Shown here piece after piece: positions 24,624-32,025 of a DNA stretch of 33,764 nucleotides. The notes beneath the pieces are model-generated. The model did not search any database, was not told the origin of the DNA, and was given only the letters and a program-made list of their open reading frames with translations. The translations under genes were made by a program, and so were the position numbers. Position 1 is the first letter of the stretch. The number at the start of each line of letters is the position of its first letter. The stretch is taken from NCBI GenBank assembly GCA_964452915.1, contig CAYVNW010000035.1, positions 1-33,764 of the forward strand. The letters are read 5' to 3'. Source of the DNA: Colivivens sp964452915 (GTDB lineage: Bacteria > Bacteroidota > Bacteroidia > Bacteroidales > Bacteroidaceae).

Positions 24624-24669
24624 CATCGGTAAATAGAGTATTTTCTAACTAATATAAAACGTAATCAGT

Positions 24670-27606
24670 ATGAAGAAATTTTACATTAACGCAATCCTCT
24701 CGTTGTCTATGTTAGCTATCAGTCTAACAGCATCGGCACAGGAAGGATTGACAGCCCCTAAGGGCGACACTCTTGAAAGTGGAAAGCAGTACACTCTGTT
24801 TAACTACTACACTCCAGCTCAGTGTTTAGGAAGAACATCATGGGACGGAGCCCTTGTAAATTGGGGGGCTACACCAGTCAATTACTTGAAGTTCTACGCC
24901 ATTGAGAATGCAAACTCCACTTGGTCGTTCTACTATGACACTGTGAGTGATGATTCAACCACAGTACGTTATTACATGAATATTCCATCTGGAACGGCTA
25001 ATGTAAACATTAATGCTACATCGGCTACTGAATGGCAGGTTTCTAAAAATGACGGCTTTTATCGTTTGGTTGTAGGGACAGGCACTAATGCCGACGCAGT
25101 GGGCTACAACATGCACCTGAACGGTGGTTGCAGTTATCTCGTAGCTTCTTACCCGGGCGATAGTTGGTATCCTGACTTCTATGGCGGCAAACTTGTCGAC
25201 TCTGAAGGTAATGAAATGTATGATGACAACGACAACTTCATCATGGCTGACTCTCTTTCTTGCAACTGGATACTCGTTGAAGTTGATAATGTAGCCGACT
25301 ACATTGTCACTGCAACCGGTTATCAGACAATAAAGAATTTCTATAGCGTTTATATCGCCGATGAATCTTACGCTGAATATGTAAAGGGCTTCACAGCTAC
25401 TTATGATGCTGCATTGGCAATTTATAACGGTGCTGAATTCTTTGAAGAAGATGCTGAGACCGTTAAGGCAATGATCGATGCAAAGGTTGCTTTGTATAAA
25501 CAAATTGAGGATGCTGAGGCATTGGAGAATCCTGACGCAGTGCTTGAAGGTGCCATAAGCAATGCTATGGACATCTTCAGTGGAACTACTGACGCAGCAA
25601 CTCTTACTTCTGCTACCGAGACTCTCGACAAGGCTGTTGAAAACTTCCAACTTGGTACTGGCGACGTAACAAGTCTCGGAAAGAATATGTCGTTTGAGGA
25701 TCTTTCTGCCCAGGATGGAAGCATGACCTCTACTATTGGTGCTCCTCCTGCAGGATGGCATGTATATATCAATTCTGCTGAAGTAACAACGGCTGGTGAG
25801 GTGAGTTCGGCTGGCATAGCCAACTGGCATGGCGTAAATGATGATAGTGAAGGTGAAGGTAAGGACGGCAACTATGCTTATGGTATTTGGACAAGTTCTG
25901 TTCCTACGTTCGAGGTAAGCCAAACAATCGAAGGATTGGAGAATGGTACATATACTATTACCGCCGGCTTGATGGTAGGTGCTAATGGAAACGGATCACG
26001 CCGTACGACACAGCGTATATTCGGTAACCTCAATTCTACTTATTATGGATCAGAAGAGGAATACAATCAATCTCAACTCGATCAGTCTGAAGTATACGCT
26101 TTCCAAGGATTGGTAGAGCCTGTTACTGACCGTGAACTCAAACTTGTCACTGTCAATGCATACGTATACGACGGAACTCTTACTTTCGGTTTGCGTACTG
26201 ATGGCAATATTGCAGCTGCTAATCGTACTTCGGGCAACAGCGCCGGTGGTGACGGATGGTTCAAGGTTGATAACTTCAGAATCACATACAACGGTTATGA
26301 CGCTGACAACGCCCTTTCAATCGTGAACTTCTTCAAACAGAAGCTTGCTGATATGAATGACAATTCAGAGATAAGACTTCCGGAGTCTGTACGTACTAAT
26401 GTTGAGACATTGGTCGCAGCTGCTGATGAGTTGACATCTGAAAGTGCAGTTGAGGATATCAACAAGTCTATTCTCGATATGTCGGAGAATATCACTGGCG
26501 TAACTAATATTGCAAACGCATATACAAGTCTCGGTGATGCCATCACAACTGCTTACGAGCGTGCAGAGGAAGTACAGAACTATGCAGGAGCCGGTGTGTT
26601 TGTTGATTCAATCTTGTATGTTGAGGATAAATGGTATAACGCTGAATATGAGACTGTCGAGGAAATTAATGCGGCTATAGCTGCACTCGATGCTTATTAT
26701 CAGGCTTGTCTGGAGTCCGACCCAATTGAAGAGGGTTCCGACCTTACTTCTTACATTGTAAACAACAGTTTCGAGGATCTCTCTAACCAGAACAATTCCA
26801 CATCAACAGGCATTGCCAACGCTCCTAAGGGTTGGACTTTGGTAATGGACGGCAATGAGGTTTCTACTGCTACCGAAATAGGTGCCGCAGGCATTACAAA
26901 TTGGTGTGCAATCAACGGTGGAGACAATATCAATGTTGAATTCGATGGTGAGGTTTACACTCATCAATACACAGACGGTGAATATCTTTGGGGCGTTTGG
27001 TCGGCTTCTGTTCCTGAGATAGAATTGTCACAGACTCTCACTCTTCCTCAAGGAGTTTATGAGTTGACTTGCGACATGATGGTTCAGCACGACTGGTCCG
27101 GCAATTGTATTTCTACTCAACGCCTGTTCGGTAATGCTTCTGTACAGATGTGGGCACGCGAAAGTGACTATGCCGACAACCTTACAAACGACGCACTCTA
27201 CGCTAAGGCTCTTCAAGACTACAACACCGACGAGACTGTCACTTACTACTCGTATGCCGGCTATGACAACGATGTACAAGGTGAATATACAAGTCTTCTC
27301 CGCCCAATGAAACTGACATTTGTAGTCGGGGCTGACAAAGTGGCTAAAGTTGGTATACGTACCAACAAGAACAGTGCAGTGGTTGCTGACCACAATGGTC
27401 TTGGATGGTTCAAGGTTGATAACTTCCATCTTACTTGTGTCAAACTCGGTGAGTACACTCTGCCTGAACTTCCTGCCGCAATCGAAGACGTTAAGTCAGA
27501 AACAAATGTATCTAATTCTGATATCTACGACCTTACAGGACGTAAAGTTTCAGTACCTGTAAAGGGCATTTACATTCAGAATGGAAAGAAATATATAATT
27601 AAATAA
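24670..27606 (+). CDS. Large secreted protein with duplicated beta-sandwich-like module and sorting-type tail
   Basis: A 978-aa protein with a signal peptide (1-23, cleavage near Ala23-Gln24). An N-terminal region (24-225) reads like a ricin/CBM-type ligand module ('LESGKQYTLFNYYTPAQ'), followed by a helical spacer (about 240-330). Two homologous units follow: 339-541, from 'NMSFEDLS' to 'GDGWFKVDNFRITY', and 698-924, from 'NNSFEDLS' to 'GLGWFKVDNFHLTC'. Both contain 'GIxNW', 'SVPxxExSQT' and 'TQRxFGN'. A helical linker (550-690) separates them. The last 30 residues, with 'IYDLTGRKV' and 'KGIYIQNGKKYIIK', match the short C-terminal domain of Prevotella-type secreted proteins. A role in binding glycans or other surface polymers is inferred, not shown; no catalytic site is seen. 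Confidence 0.8.
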   Translation: MKKFYINAILSLSMLAISLTASAQEGLTAPKGDTLESGKQYTLFNYYTPAQCLGRTSWDGALVNWGATPVNYLKFYAIENANSTWSFYYDTVSDDSTTVRYYMNIPSGTANVNINATSATEWQVSKNDGFYRLVVGTGTNADAVGYNMHLNGGCSYLVASYPGDSWYPDFYGGKLVDSEGNEMYDDNDNFIMADSLSCNWILVEVDNVADYIVTATGYQTIKNFYSVYIADESYAEYVKGFTATYDAALAIYNGAEFFEEDAETVKAMIDAKVALYKQIEDAEALENPDAVLEGAISNAMDIFSGTTDAATLTSATETLDKAVENFQLGTGDVTSLGKNMSFEDLSAQDGSMTSTIGAPPAGWHVYINSAEVTTAGEVSSAGIANWHGVNDDSEGEGKDGNYAYGIWTSSVPTFEVSQTIEGLENGTYTITAGLMVGANGNGSRRTTQRIFGNLNSTYYGSEEEYNQSQLDQSEVYAFQGLVEPVTDRELKLVTVNAYVYDGTLTFGLRTDGNIAAANRTSGNSAGGDGWFKVDNFRITYNGYDADNALSIVNFFKQKLADMNDNSEIRLPESVRTNVETLVAAADELTSESAVEDINKSILDMSENITGVTNIANAYTSLGDAITTAYERAEEVQNYAGAGVFVDSILYVEDKWYNAEYETVEEINAAIAALDAYYQACLESDPIEEGSDLTSYIVNNSFEDLSNQNNSTSTGIANAPKGWTLVMDGNEVSTATEIGAAGITNWCAINGGDNINVEFDGEVYTHQYTDGEYLWGVWSASVPEIELSQTLTLPQGVYELTCDMMVQHDWSGNCISTQRLFGNASVQMWARESDYADNLTNDALYAKALQDYNTDETVTYYSYAGYDNDVQGEYTSLLRPMKLTFVVGADKVAKVGIRTNKNSAVVADHNGLGWFKVDNFHLTCVKLGEYTLPELPAAIEDVKSETNVSNSDIYDLTGRKVSVPVKGIYIQNGKKYIIK

Positions 27607-27631
27607 GTTAATTTCATAAAAGTTTTTTATG

Positions 27632-27664
27632 AGGGAGCGTCTTATGAAGGGCGCCCCCTTTTTT
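27632..27664 (+). terminator. Terminator of the 978-aa protein gene
   Basis: AGGGAGCG (27632-27639) pairs with CGCCCCCT (27652-27659) with one A-C mismatch, followed by six T (27659-27664). It lies 26 bases after the stop. Confidence 0.8.
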
Positions 27665-28184
27665 CTACTCGAATATATGTAAAGTATTCCTCGCGCGCGT
27701 ATATAATAAGGTGTACATCATATAAGCATGTGATTTCAAGTGGCGACCATGCCAGACACTTCATTCCTACCAGACATTCCATATGTTTCTTTTTACGTCA
27801 TCCCCCTCCTACGTCATCCCGTAGCGCAACGAGCGGATCTTCTATAGCAGACCTATAGCACTGCAGCAAAGCACTTGGACATAAGACATCATAGCAATAC
27901 AGCGCGCAATTGAGATTGTCTGTGCAATCTGTGAGATCTGCGAAGCTAATAAATCACTTGCTTTGCTCCCTTATTCGGAAGTTGAATAGTAAATAAGTAA
28001 AGCGTGCTCAGAGGTTACAAGCCATTAAGTATAATAAGAAGTTACGTTGACAAGTGATTTAGTATACCAAGTATAAATGTTGGCACTCCTTCACATCCAT
28101 AGCATTCTTGCTCTTAAGTAATATGAAAATGACGTTGCAATTCTTGTTGCGGATAATTTTATCAATAAATTTGTAGGATAACGA
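27665..28184. other. 520-base region without a gene
   Basis: No credible reading frame, tRNA or IS end is visible. It holds a short alternating CGCGCGCG near 27694 and a doubled ACGTCATCCC (27795 and 27812 regions, about 17 bases apart). Around 27912-27950 a GATTGTCTGTGCAATCTGTGAG segment resembles the palindromic segment at 30717-30755. Confidence 0.5.
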
Positions 28185-28214
28185 TTGCTGATTTAAAGCA
28201 AATTGTTAACTTTG
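28185..28214 (+). promoter_or_regulatory. Promoter of the guanine deaminase gene, with long leader
   Basis: TTG at 28185-28187 and TAACTTTG at 28207-28214 are 19 bases apart. The coding start is at 28477, leaving a leader of roughly 255 bases. Inside it TGTACAT (about 28377) can pair with ATGTACA (about 28428), and GGAG/CTCC ends frame another possible hairpin. Confidence 0.6.
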
Positions 28215-28476
28215 TGAACTACATATCAAACAATGGTCGTAAGGCATGACACACCGGCACATGAGACACACTTTTACTGCCGTGATGAAACCGACAGCCA
28301 AAGAGTGTATAAGGGAGGTAGAAGCGAGAGCCAGCCAATCTCCACTTTGATATTCATACAATTCCATACTTTTTTATGTACATATTGTGCGCAATCCTCC
28401 ATTGGAACTGTGTGCTGTTGTTGTGCCATGTACAGACAAAAAAGAATCAATTATAATACTAAGTAGTTATTGTTTT

Positions 28477-29049
28477 ATGAAAAAATTAATTACAATTATC
28501 ATGGCTTTAGTGCTGGCTGCACCGATAGCTACCGCACAGAGTGCATCAAACAAGTCGCTTAACAAGGCTTTGAAGAAAGAGTATAAGAAGGAAGATTATA
28601 TGCGACAGTCAATCAAACTGGCTGTAGAGAACATAAGAAATGGAGGCGGACCGTTTGGTGCTGTGATTGTGAAAGACGGAAAGGTCGTGGCAACAGGGGT
28701 GAACAGAGTGACTGCCAACAACGACCCAACCGCTCATGCTGAAGTACAGGCTATTAGGGCTGCTTGCAAACAACTGGGTACATTCCAACTCGATGGATGT
28801 GAGATTTATTCTTCATGCGAACCGTGTCCTATGTGTCTCGGAGCAATATATTGGGCACACATCGACAAACTCTATTACGGTGCAGGACAACACGATGCCG
28901 ATGAGGCAGGGTTTGGTGATGAGTTCATCTACAAGGAACTTGCAAAGGACAAGAGCAAACGGACTATGCCTACCGAATGCCTGCTAAAAGAGGAGGCTTT
29001 GGAACCTTTCAATGTTTGGAAAAAACAGCCCGATAAGGTGGAGTACTAA
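28477..29049 (+). CDS. guaD: Guanine deaminase (GuaD-type) with an N-terminal signal peptide
   Basis: A 190-aa protein of the cytidine-deaminase fold. The zinc site is H87-A-E89 in 'NDPTAHAEVQAIRAACK' and C117-x-x-C120 in 'SSCEPCPMCLGAIYW'. The C-terminal part, 'DEAGFGDEFIYKEL' and 'LEPFNVWKKQPDKVEY', follows the B. subtilis-type guanine deaminase closely, so conversion of guanine to xanthine is the likely reaction. Oddly, residues 1-20 form a textbook signal peptide (Lys-Lys, a hydrophobic run, then Ala-Thr-Ala-Gln), predicting a periplasmic enzyme, whereas characterised members are cytosolic. The start at ATG 28477 is chosen because it begins the signal peptide; an upstream frame extension to 28387 has no such logic. 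Confidence 0.88.
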   Translation: MKKLITIIMALVLAAPIATAQSASNKSLNKALKKEYKKEDYMRQSIKLAVENIRNGGGPFGAVIVKDGKVVATGVNRVTANNDPTAHAEVQAIRAACKQLGTFQLDGCEIYSSCEPCPMCLGAIYWAHIDKLYYGAGQHDADEAGFGDEFIYKELAKDKSKRTMPTECLLKEEALEPFNVWKKQPDKVEY

Positions 29050-29130
29050 ACTTGTCGCCGCTTGACCTCACTTTTTGAAGAGGTATCACCATGCTTAATC
29101 CTAATGTACCAAAGAAAAGTACGACAACTT

Positions 29131-29161
29131 TTTGAGCTTAAAATTTTATTGGTTAAATTTG
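29131..29161 (+). promoter_or_regulatory. Promoter of the sulfhydrylase gene
   Basis: TTTG at 29131-29134 and TAAATTTG at 29154-29161 are 19 bases apart, 26 bases before ATG 29188. This excludes the longer frame that opens at 29062. Confidence 0.75.
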
Positions 29162-29187
29162 CATTCCAATTTAGACAATCACGTTCA

Positions 29188-30471
29188 ATGAAAAGAAATC
29201 TTAAGACAGCAACGCTTTGCGTGCAGGGTGGTTATCAGCCCAAGAATGGAGATCCGGTAGAGGTTCCAATTATACAGAGTACAACATTCAAGTATGATGA
29301 CTCCGACGAGATGGCACAACTTTTTGATCTGAAAAAGGATGGATATTTCTATACCCGTCTGCAGAATCCCACCAATGATGCTGTGGCTTTAAAGATAGCA
29401 CAGCTTGAAGGTGGTGCAGGAGCCGTTTTGACATCAAGCGGGCAGGCAGCCAACTTCTATGCAGTGTTCAATATATGTGAAGCAGGTGACCACGTTGTTT
29501 CCTCTAATGAAATTTATGGTGGGACGTTCAACCTCTTTGGAGTAACAATGAAAAAACTTGGCATTGATGTAACATTCGTCAATCCGGACTCAAGTGAGGA
29601 GGTAATCCAAAAGGCTTTCAGACCTAACACCAAGGTCCTTTTTGGAGAAACAATAAGCAACCCCGGTTGTGCAGTATTGGACATAGAGAAGTTTGCAAGT
29701 ATAGCCCACAAAAACGGTGTTCCGCTCATTGTGGACAATACTTTTGCTACGCCTATAAACTGCCGTCCGTTTGAGTGGGGAGCCGACATTGTAACTCACT
29801 CTACTACAAAATACATGGATGGCACAGCTTCGCAGGTAGGTGGTGCAGTTGTTGACAGCGGCAACTTCGACTGGCTTGGTCACGCTGAAAAGTTCCCCGG
29901 TCTTTGCACCCCCGATGAAAGCTACCACGGCATTGTCTATGCCAAACAATTCGGAAAAATGGGGTATACGACGAAAATTGTATCACAGCTTATGCGTGAT
30001 CTTGGCTCTATACCGGCTCCTATGAATTCATTCATATTAAACCTTGGCTTGCAGAGCCTTCACTTGCGAATGAGGCAGCATTGCAGCAATGCTCAAAAAG
30101 TTGCAGAGTTCTTGCAAAGCGACCAACGTGTCGCATGGGTACATTTCGCAGGATTGAAGAACGACAAGTATCATGCACTTGCCGAGAAGTATATGCCTGA
30201 CGGAACATGTGGCGTTATGGCTTTCGGACTTAAAGGTGACCGCCAAACAGCAGTAAAGTTTATGGATTCATTAGAAATGATAAATATAGAGACCCATGTA
30301 GCCGACTCACGAACATGTGTTCTTCATCCGGCCAGCCATACCCATCGTCAGCTTACTGATGAGCAACTGAAGCAAGCTGGCATAGCTCCCGATTTGATAA
30401 GGCTATCTGTTGGCATAGAAGATGTTGATGACATTCTTGACGACATAAAACAAGCTTTAGATAAAATATAA
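29188..30471 (+). CDS. metY: O-acetylhomoserine sulfhydrylase (PLP enzyme)
   Basis: A 427-aa cytosolic enzyme of the Cys/Met metabolism PLP family. Visible family blocks are 'YFYTRLQNPTNDA' (53-65), 'LTSSGQAANFYAV' (81-93), the PLP-ring-binding Asp183 in 'IVDNTFATP', and the Schiff-base Lys208 in 'THSTTKYMDG'. The C-terminal 'RLSVGIEDVDDILDDI' is typical. Length and the 'PxxQSTTFKYD' start favour MetY, which makes homocysteine from O-acetylhomoserine and sulfide, over the shorter MetB or methionine gamma-lyase (about 380-400 aa). It stands alone with its own promoter; no methionine genes are adjacent. The first in-frame ATG after the promoter was used. Confidence 0.9.
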   Translation: MKRNLKTATLCVQGGYQPKNGDPVEVPIIQSTTFKYDDSDEMAQLFDLKKDGYFYTRLQNPTNDAVALKIAQLEGGAGAVLTSSGQAANFYAVFNICEAGDHVVSSNEIYGGTFNLFGVTMKKLGIDVTFVNPDSSEEVIQKAFRPNTKVLFGETISNPGCAVLDIEKFASIAHKNGVPLIVDNTFATPINCRPFEWGADIVTHSTTKYMDGTASQVGGAVVDSGNFDWLGHAEKFPGLCTPDESYHGIVYAKQFGKMGYTTKIVSQLMRDLGSIPAPMNSFILNLGLQSLHLRMRQHCSNAQKVAEFLQSDQRVAWVHFAGLKNDKYHALAEKYMPDGTCGVMAFGLKGDRQTAVKFMDSLEMINIETHVADSRTCVLHPASHTHRQLTDEQLKQAGIAPDLIRLSVGIEDVDDILDDIKQALDKI

Positions 30472-30510
30472 TATACGTCAATGTAGTCTTGCTTGTAAAT
30501 TAGTGTGTTA

Positions 30511-30528
30511 TATGGTCGTGCGACCATA
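30511..30528. repeat. Inverted repeat TATGGTCG/CGACCATA
   Basis: Eight-base arms flank a two-base centre, 40 bases after the metY stop. No T run follows. A related CG(T)ACGACCA occurs at 30590-30599, part of a degenerate duplication of this stretch. Confidence 0.6.
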
Positions 30529-30543
30529 GGTCTGATGCATTTT

Positions 30544-30860
30544 AGTAAACGGATAGTAAAACGACCCCGTTTACTAATTGTGCTGTGCACGTACGACCAC
30601 AGGCAACCAAAGTAAACGGATTTGAAAACCGGTACTCTCGTCTATGAGTTACTACTGTGTGATGATGTAATACTATGGAGTCCGCTATGAAATGTGCCAA
30701 GCGACGCCCCTTCATTGCCTCACGGATTTACACCGATTTTTGTTATCTGTGAGGCGAACCAGTAAACATGTACTGAAAGTGTAAAGCTTTTCAGTAAACA
30801 AATAAAAGTATGTAAAGCAAATCAGTAAGAACAAGATAGACAGTGTGAAGTAAAATCAGA
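30544..30860. repeat. Recurrent AGTAAAC motif region with hairpin
   Basis: AGTAAACGG at 30544-30552 has a perfect inverted copy at 30567-30575 and a direct copy at 30611-30619. AGTAAACA recurs at 30761 and 30793, and degenerate forms near 30824 and 30849. The stretch from 30760 onward is a roughly 31-33-base periodic repeat, in which TGTAAAGC also recurs (30780, 30811). No gene is encoded. Confidence 0.6.
30717..30755. repeat. Palindromic intergenic segment
   Basis: GCCTCACGGAT (30717-30727) pairs with ATCTGTGAGGC (30745-30755) with one G-T; the 17-base loop contains a further GATTT. A related 'ATCTGTGAG' segment occurs near 27937. It may belong to a dispersed intergenic repeat family. Confidence 0.5.
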
Positions 30861-30963
30861 CATAGTTATTATGTAGAGGAAGATATTTTTACGCAAGTAC
30901 TTACGTTTTTTTTTGCCTCGGATTTCAGACCCCAAAAAGGATATCAACTTCGTTGACGGTTTT

Positions 30964-31029
30964 AATGCATTTCATTGGCCATCTTAATGCATTTTATTTG
31001 CGGTTTAAATGCATTTCGTTTTTGGCTCA
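30964..31029. repeat. Array C: three degenerate 22-bp tandem units
   Basis: AATGCATTT recurs at 30964, 30986 and 31008, exactly 22 bases apart, each followed by a T/G-rich tail containing GGC or GCGG. A weaker fourth unit may precede at 30942. The array ends about 40 bases before the headless transglutaminase gene. Confidence 0.8.
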
Positions 31030-31067
31030 CATATTTCATTGACTTTACCTGAAAATACTTCACACAC

Positions 31068-32018
31068 TTGTCACTTGAGCAATTTCGTGTGGGTTGGCAC
31101 CTGGGTGACTGGCTCACATTCGTCCTTGTGCGCAGATATGCACATGCGCTTTACCCGGGTGACGATAATTCTGCTACTGTGCTTACTCATTACCTTATGA
31201 CAAATATGGGCTACAACGTGAGAATTGGCAGAGATTCCGAATGGCATCTGTTGCTGCTTGTTCCGTTCCGCCAGATGGTGTATGCCCGCCCTTACCTTGT
31301 TATCGGCGATGTGAATTACTATATCTTCATGGAGCAAAACGGACGGGACGTAAGCCGCGACATAAAATCGCTTGCCACGTGCAGCCTGCCCGAAGATGCC
31401 GACTTGGGCAAGTCACTAAGCCTAGTGATCGACAAGCCGCTTCTGCCGTCGGGAGGCGGCAAGGCGTTTGAGGTGACCGACGGAACAATCACTGTGAAGG
31501 GAGAGGTTCCCGACATGCCGGTGCGCCTTGCCTCGGGCTGTGTACAGTCCGACATACCGGTTTATGCTGCCTCATGTCTGTCGGAAACGTTCCGCAAGGA
31601 GTTGGTCATGCAAGTGGCATCGCAGATAGAGGGGCTGTCGGAAGTGGATGCAGTCAACCGTTTGCTTCACTTCATTCAGTATGCGTTCAAGTACTCCACC
31701 GATGACGACCAATTCGGGTATGAGAAGCCTTATTTCGTGGAGGAGAATTTCTACTATCCGGCCAACGATTGCGAGGACCGTTCTGTGCTGCTTGCTTTCC
31801 TCGTGCGCAACATCCTGCATCTTGATGTCCACTTGCTTTCCTATCCGAACCATGAGGCTACCGCCATACGGTTCACCGACCAGAGTCTGAAAGGTGACGG
31901 CTATGTCTACAGCAATGGTAGTGTGTACCTTATATGCGACCCTACGTACATCGGTGCCGGTGTCGGCAGGTGCATGCCCCAATTTGAGAATGTGAAACCG
32001 GAAGTGGAATTATGGTAA
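31068..32018 (+). CDS. Transglutaminase-like protein, probably missing its 5' end
   Basis: The open frame begins after a TGA at 31050. It has no ATG until 31197 and only a TTG at 31068, yet residues 5-43 ('FRVGWHLGDWLTFVLVRRYAHALYP...') already read as coherent protein. No signal peptide is seen. The C-terminal half contains a transglutaminase/papain-like triad: C235 in 'NDCEDRSVLLAFLVRN', H262 in 'PNHEATAIRF' and D291 in 'CDPTYIGAG'. The most economical reading is that the original N-terminus was lost to a rearrangement ending near 31050, where array C stops. Alternatively TTG is used. The frame is more GC-rich than most of the window. A PEGA/FISUMP gene starts 7 bases later and probably belongs to the same unit. 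Confidence 0.65.
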   Translation: MSLEQFRVGWHLGDWLTFVLVRRYAHALYPGDDNSATVLTHYLMTNMGYNVRIGRDSEWHLLLLVPFRQMVYARPYLVIGDVNYYIFMEQNGRDVSRDIKSLATCSLPEDADLGKSLSLVIDKPLLPSGGGKAFEVTDGTITVKGEVPDMPVRLASGCVQSDIPVYAASCLSETFRKELVMQVASQIEGLSEVDAVNRLLHFIQYAFKYSTDDDQFGYEKPYFVEENFYYPANDCEDRSVLLAFLVRNILHLDVHLLSYPNHEATAIRFTDQSLKGDGYVYSNGSVYLICDPTYIGAGVGRCMPQFENVKPEVELW

Positions 32019-32025
32019 TAATGAA

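Noticed and set aside
24955..25923. Long (322-codon) minus-strand frame inside the 978-aa gene
   Set aside because: Shadow of the plus-strand gene's codon bias; the plus strand has promoter, signal peptide, repeated module and terminator.
27665..28184. tRNA or insertion-sequence remnant in the 0.5-kb gap
   Set aside because: No T-loop GTTCGA-like arm with acceptor pairing, no terminal inverted repeats, and no transposase-like peptide found.
28233..28466. 77-aa frame in the deaminase leader
   Set aside because: Cys-rich and composition unlike neighbours; no homology recognised. Treated as leader RNA, though a regulatory upstream frame cannot be excluded.
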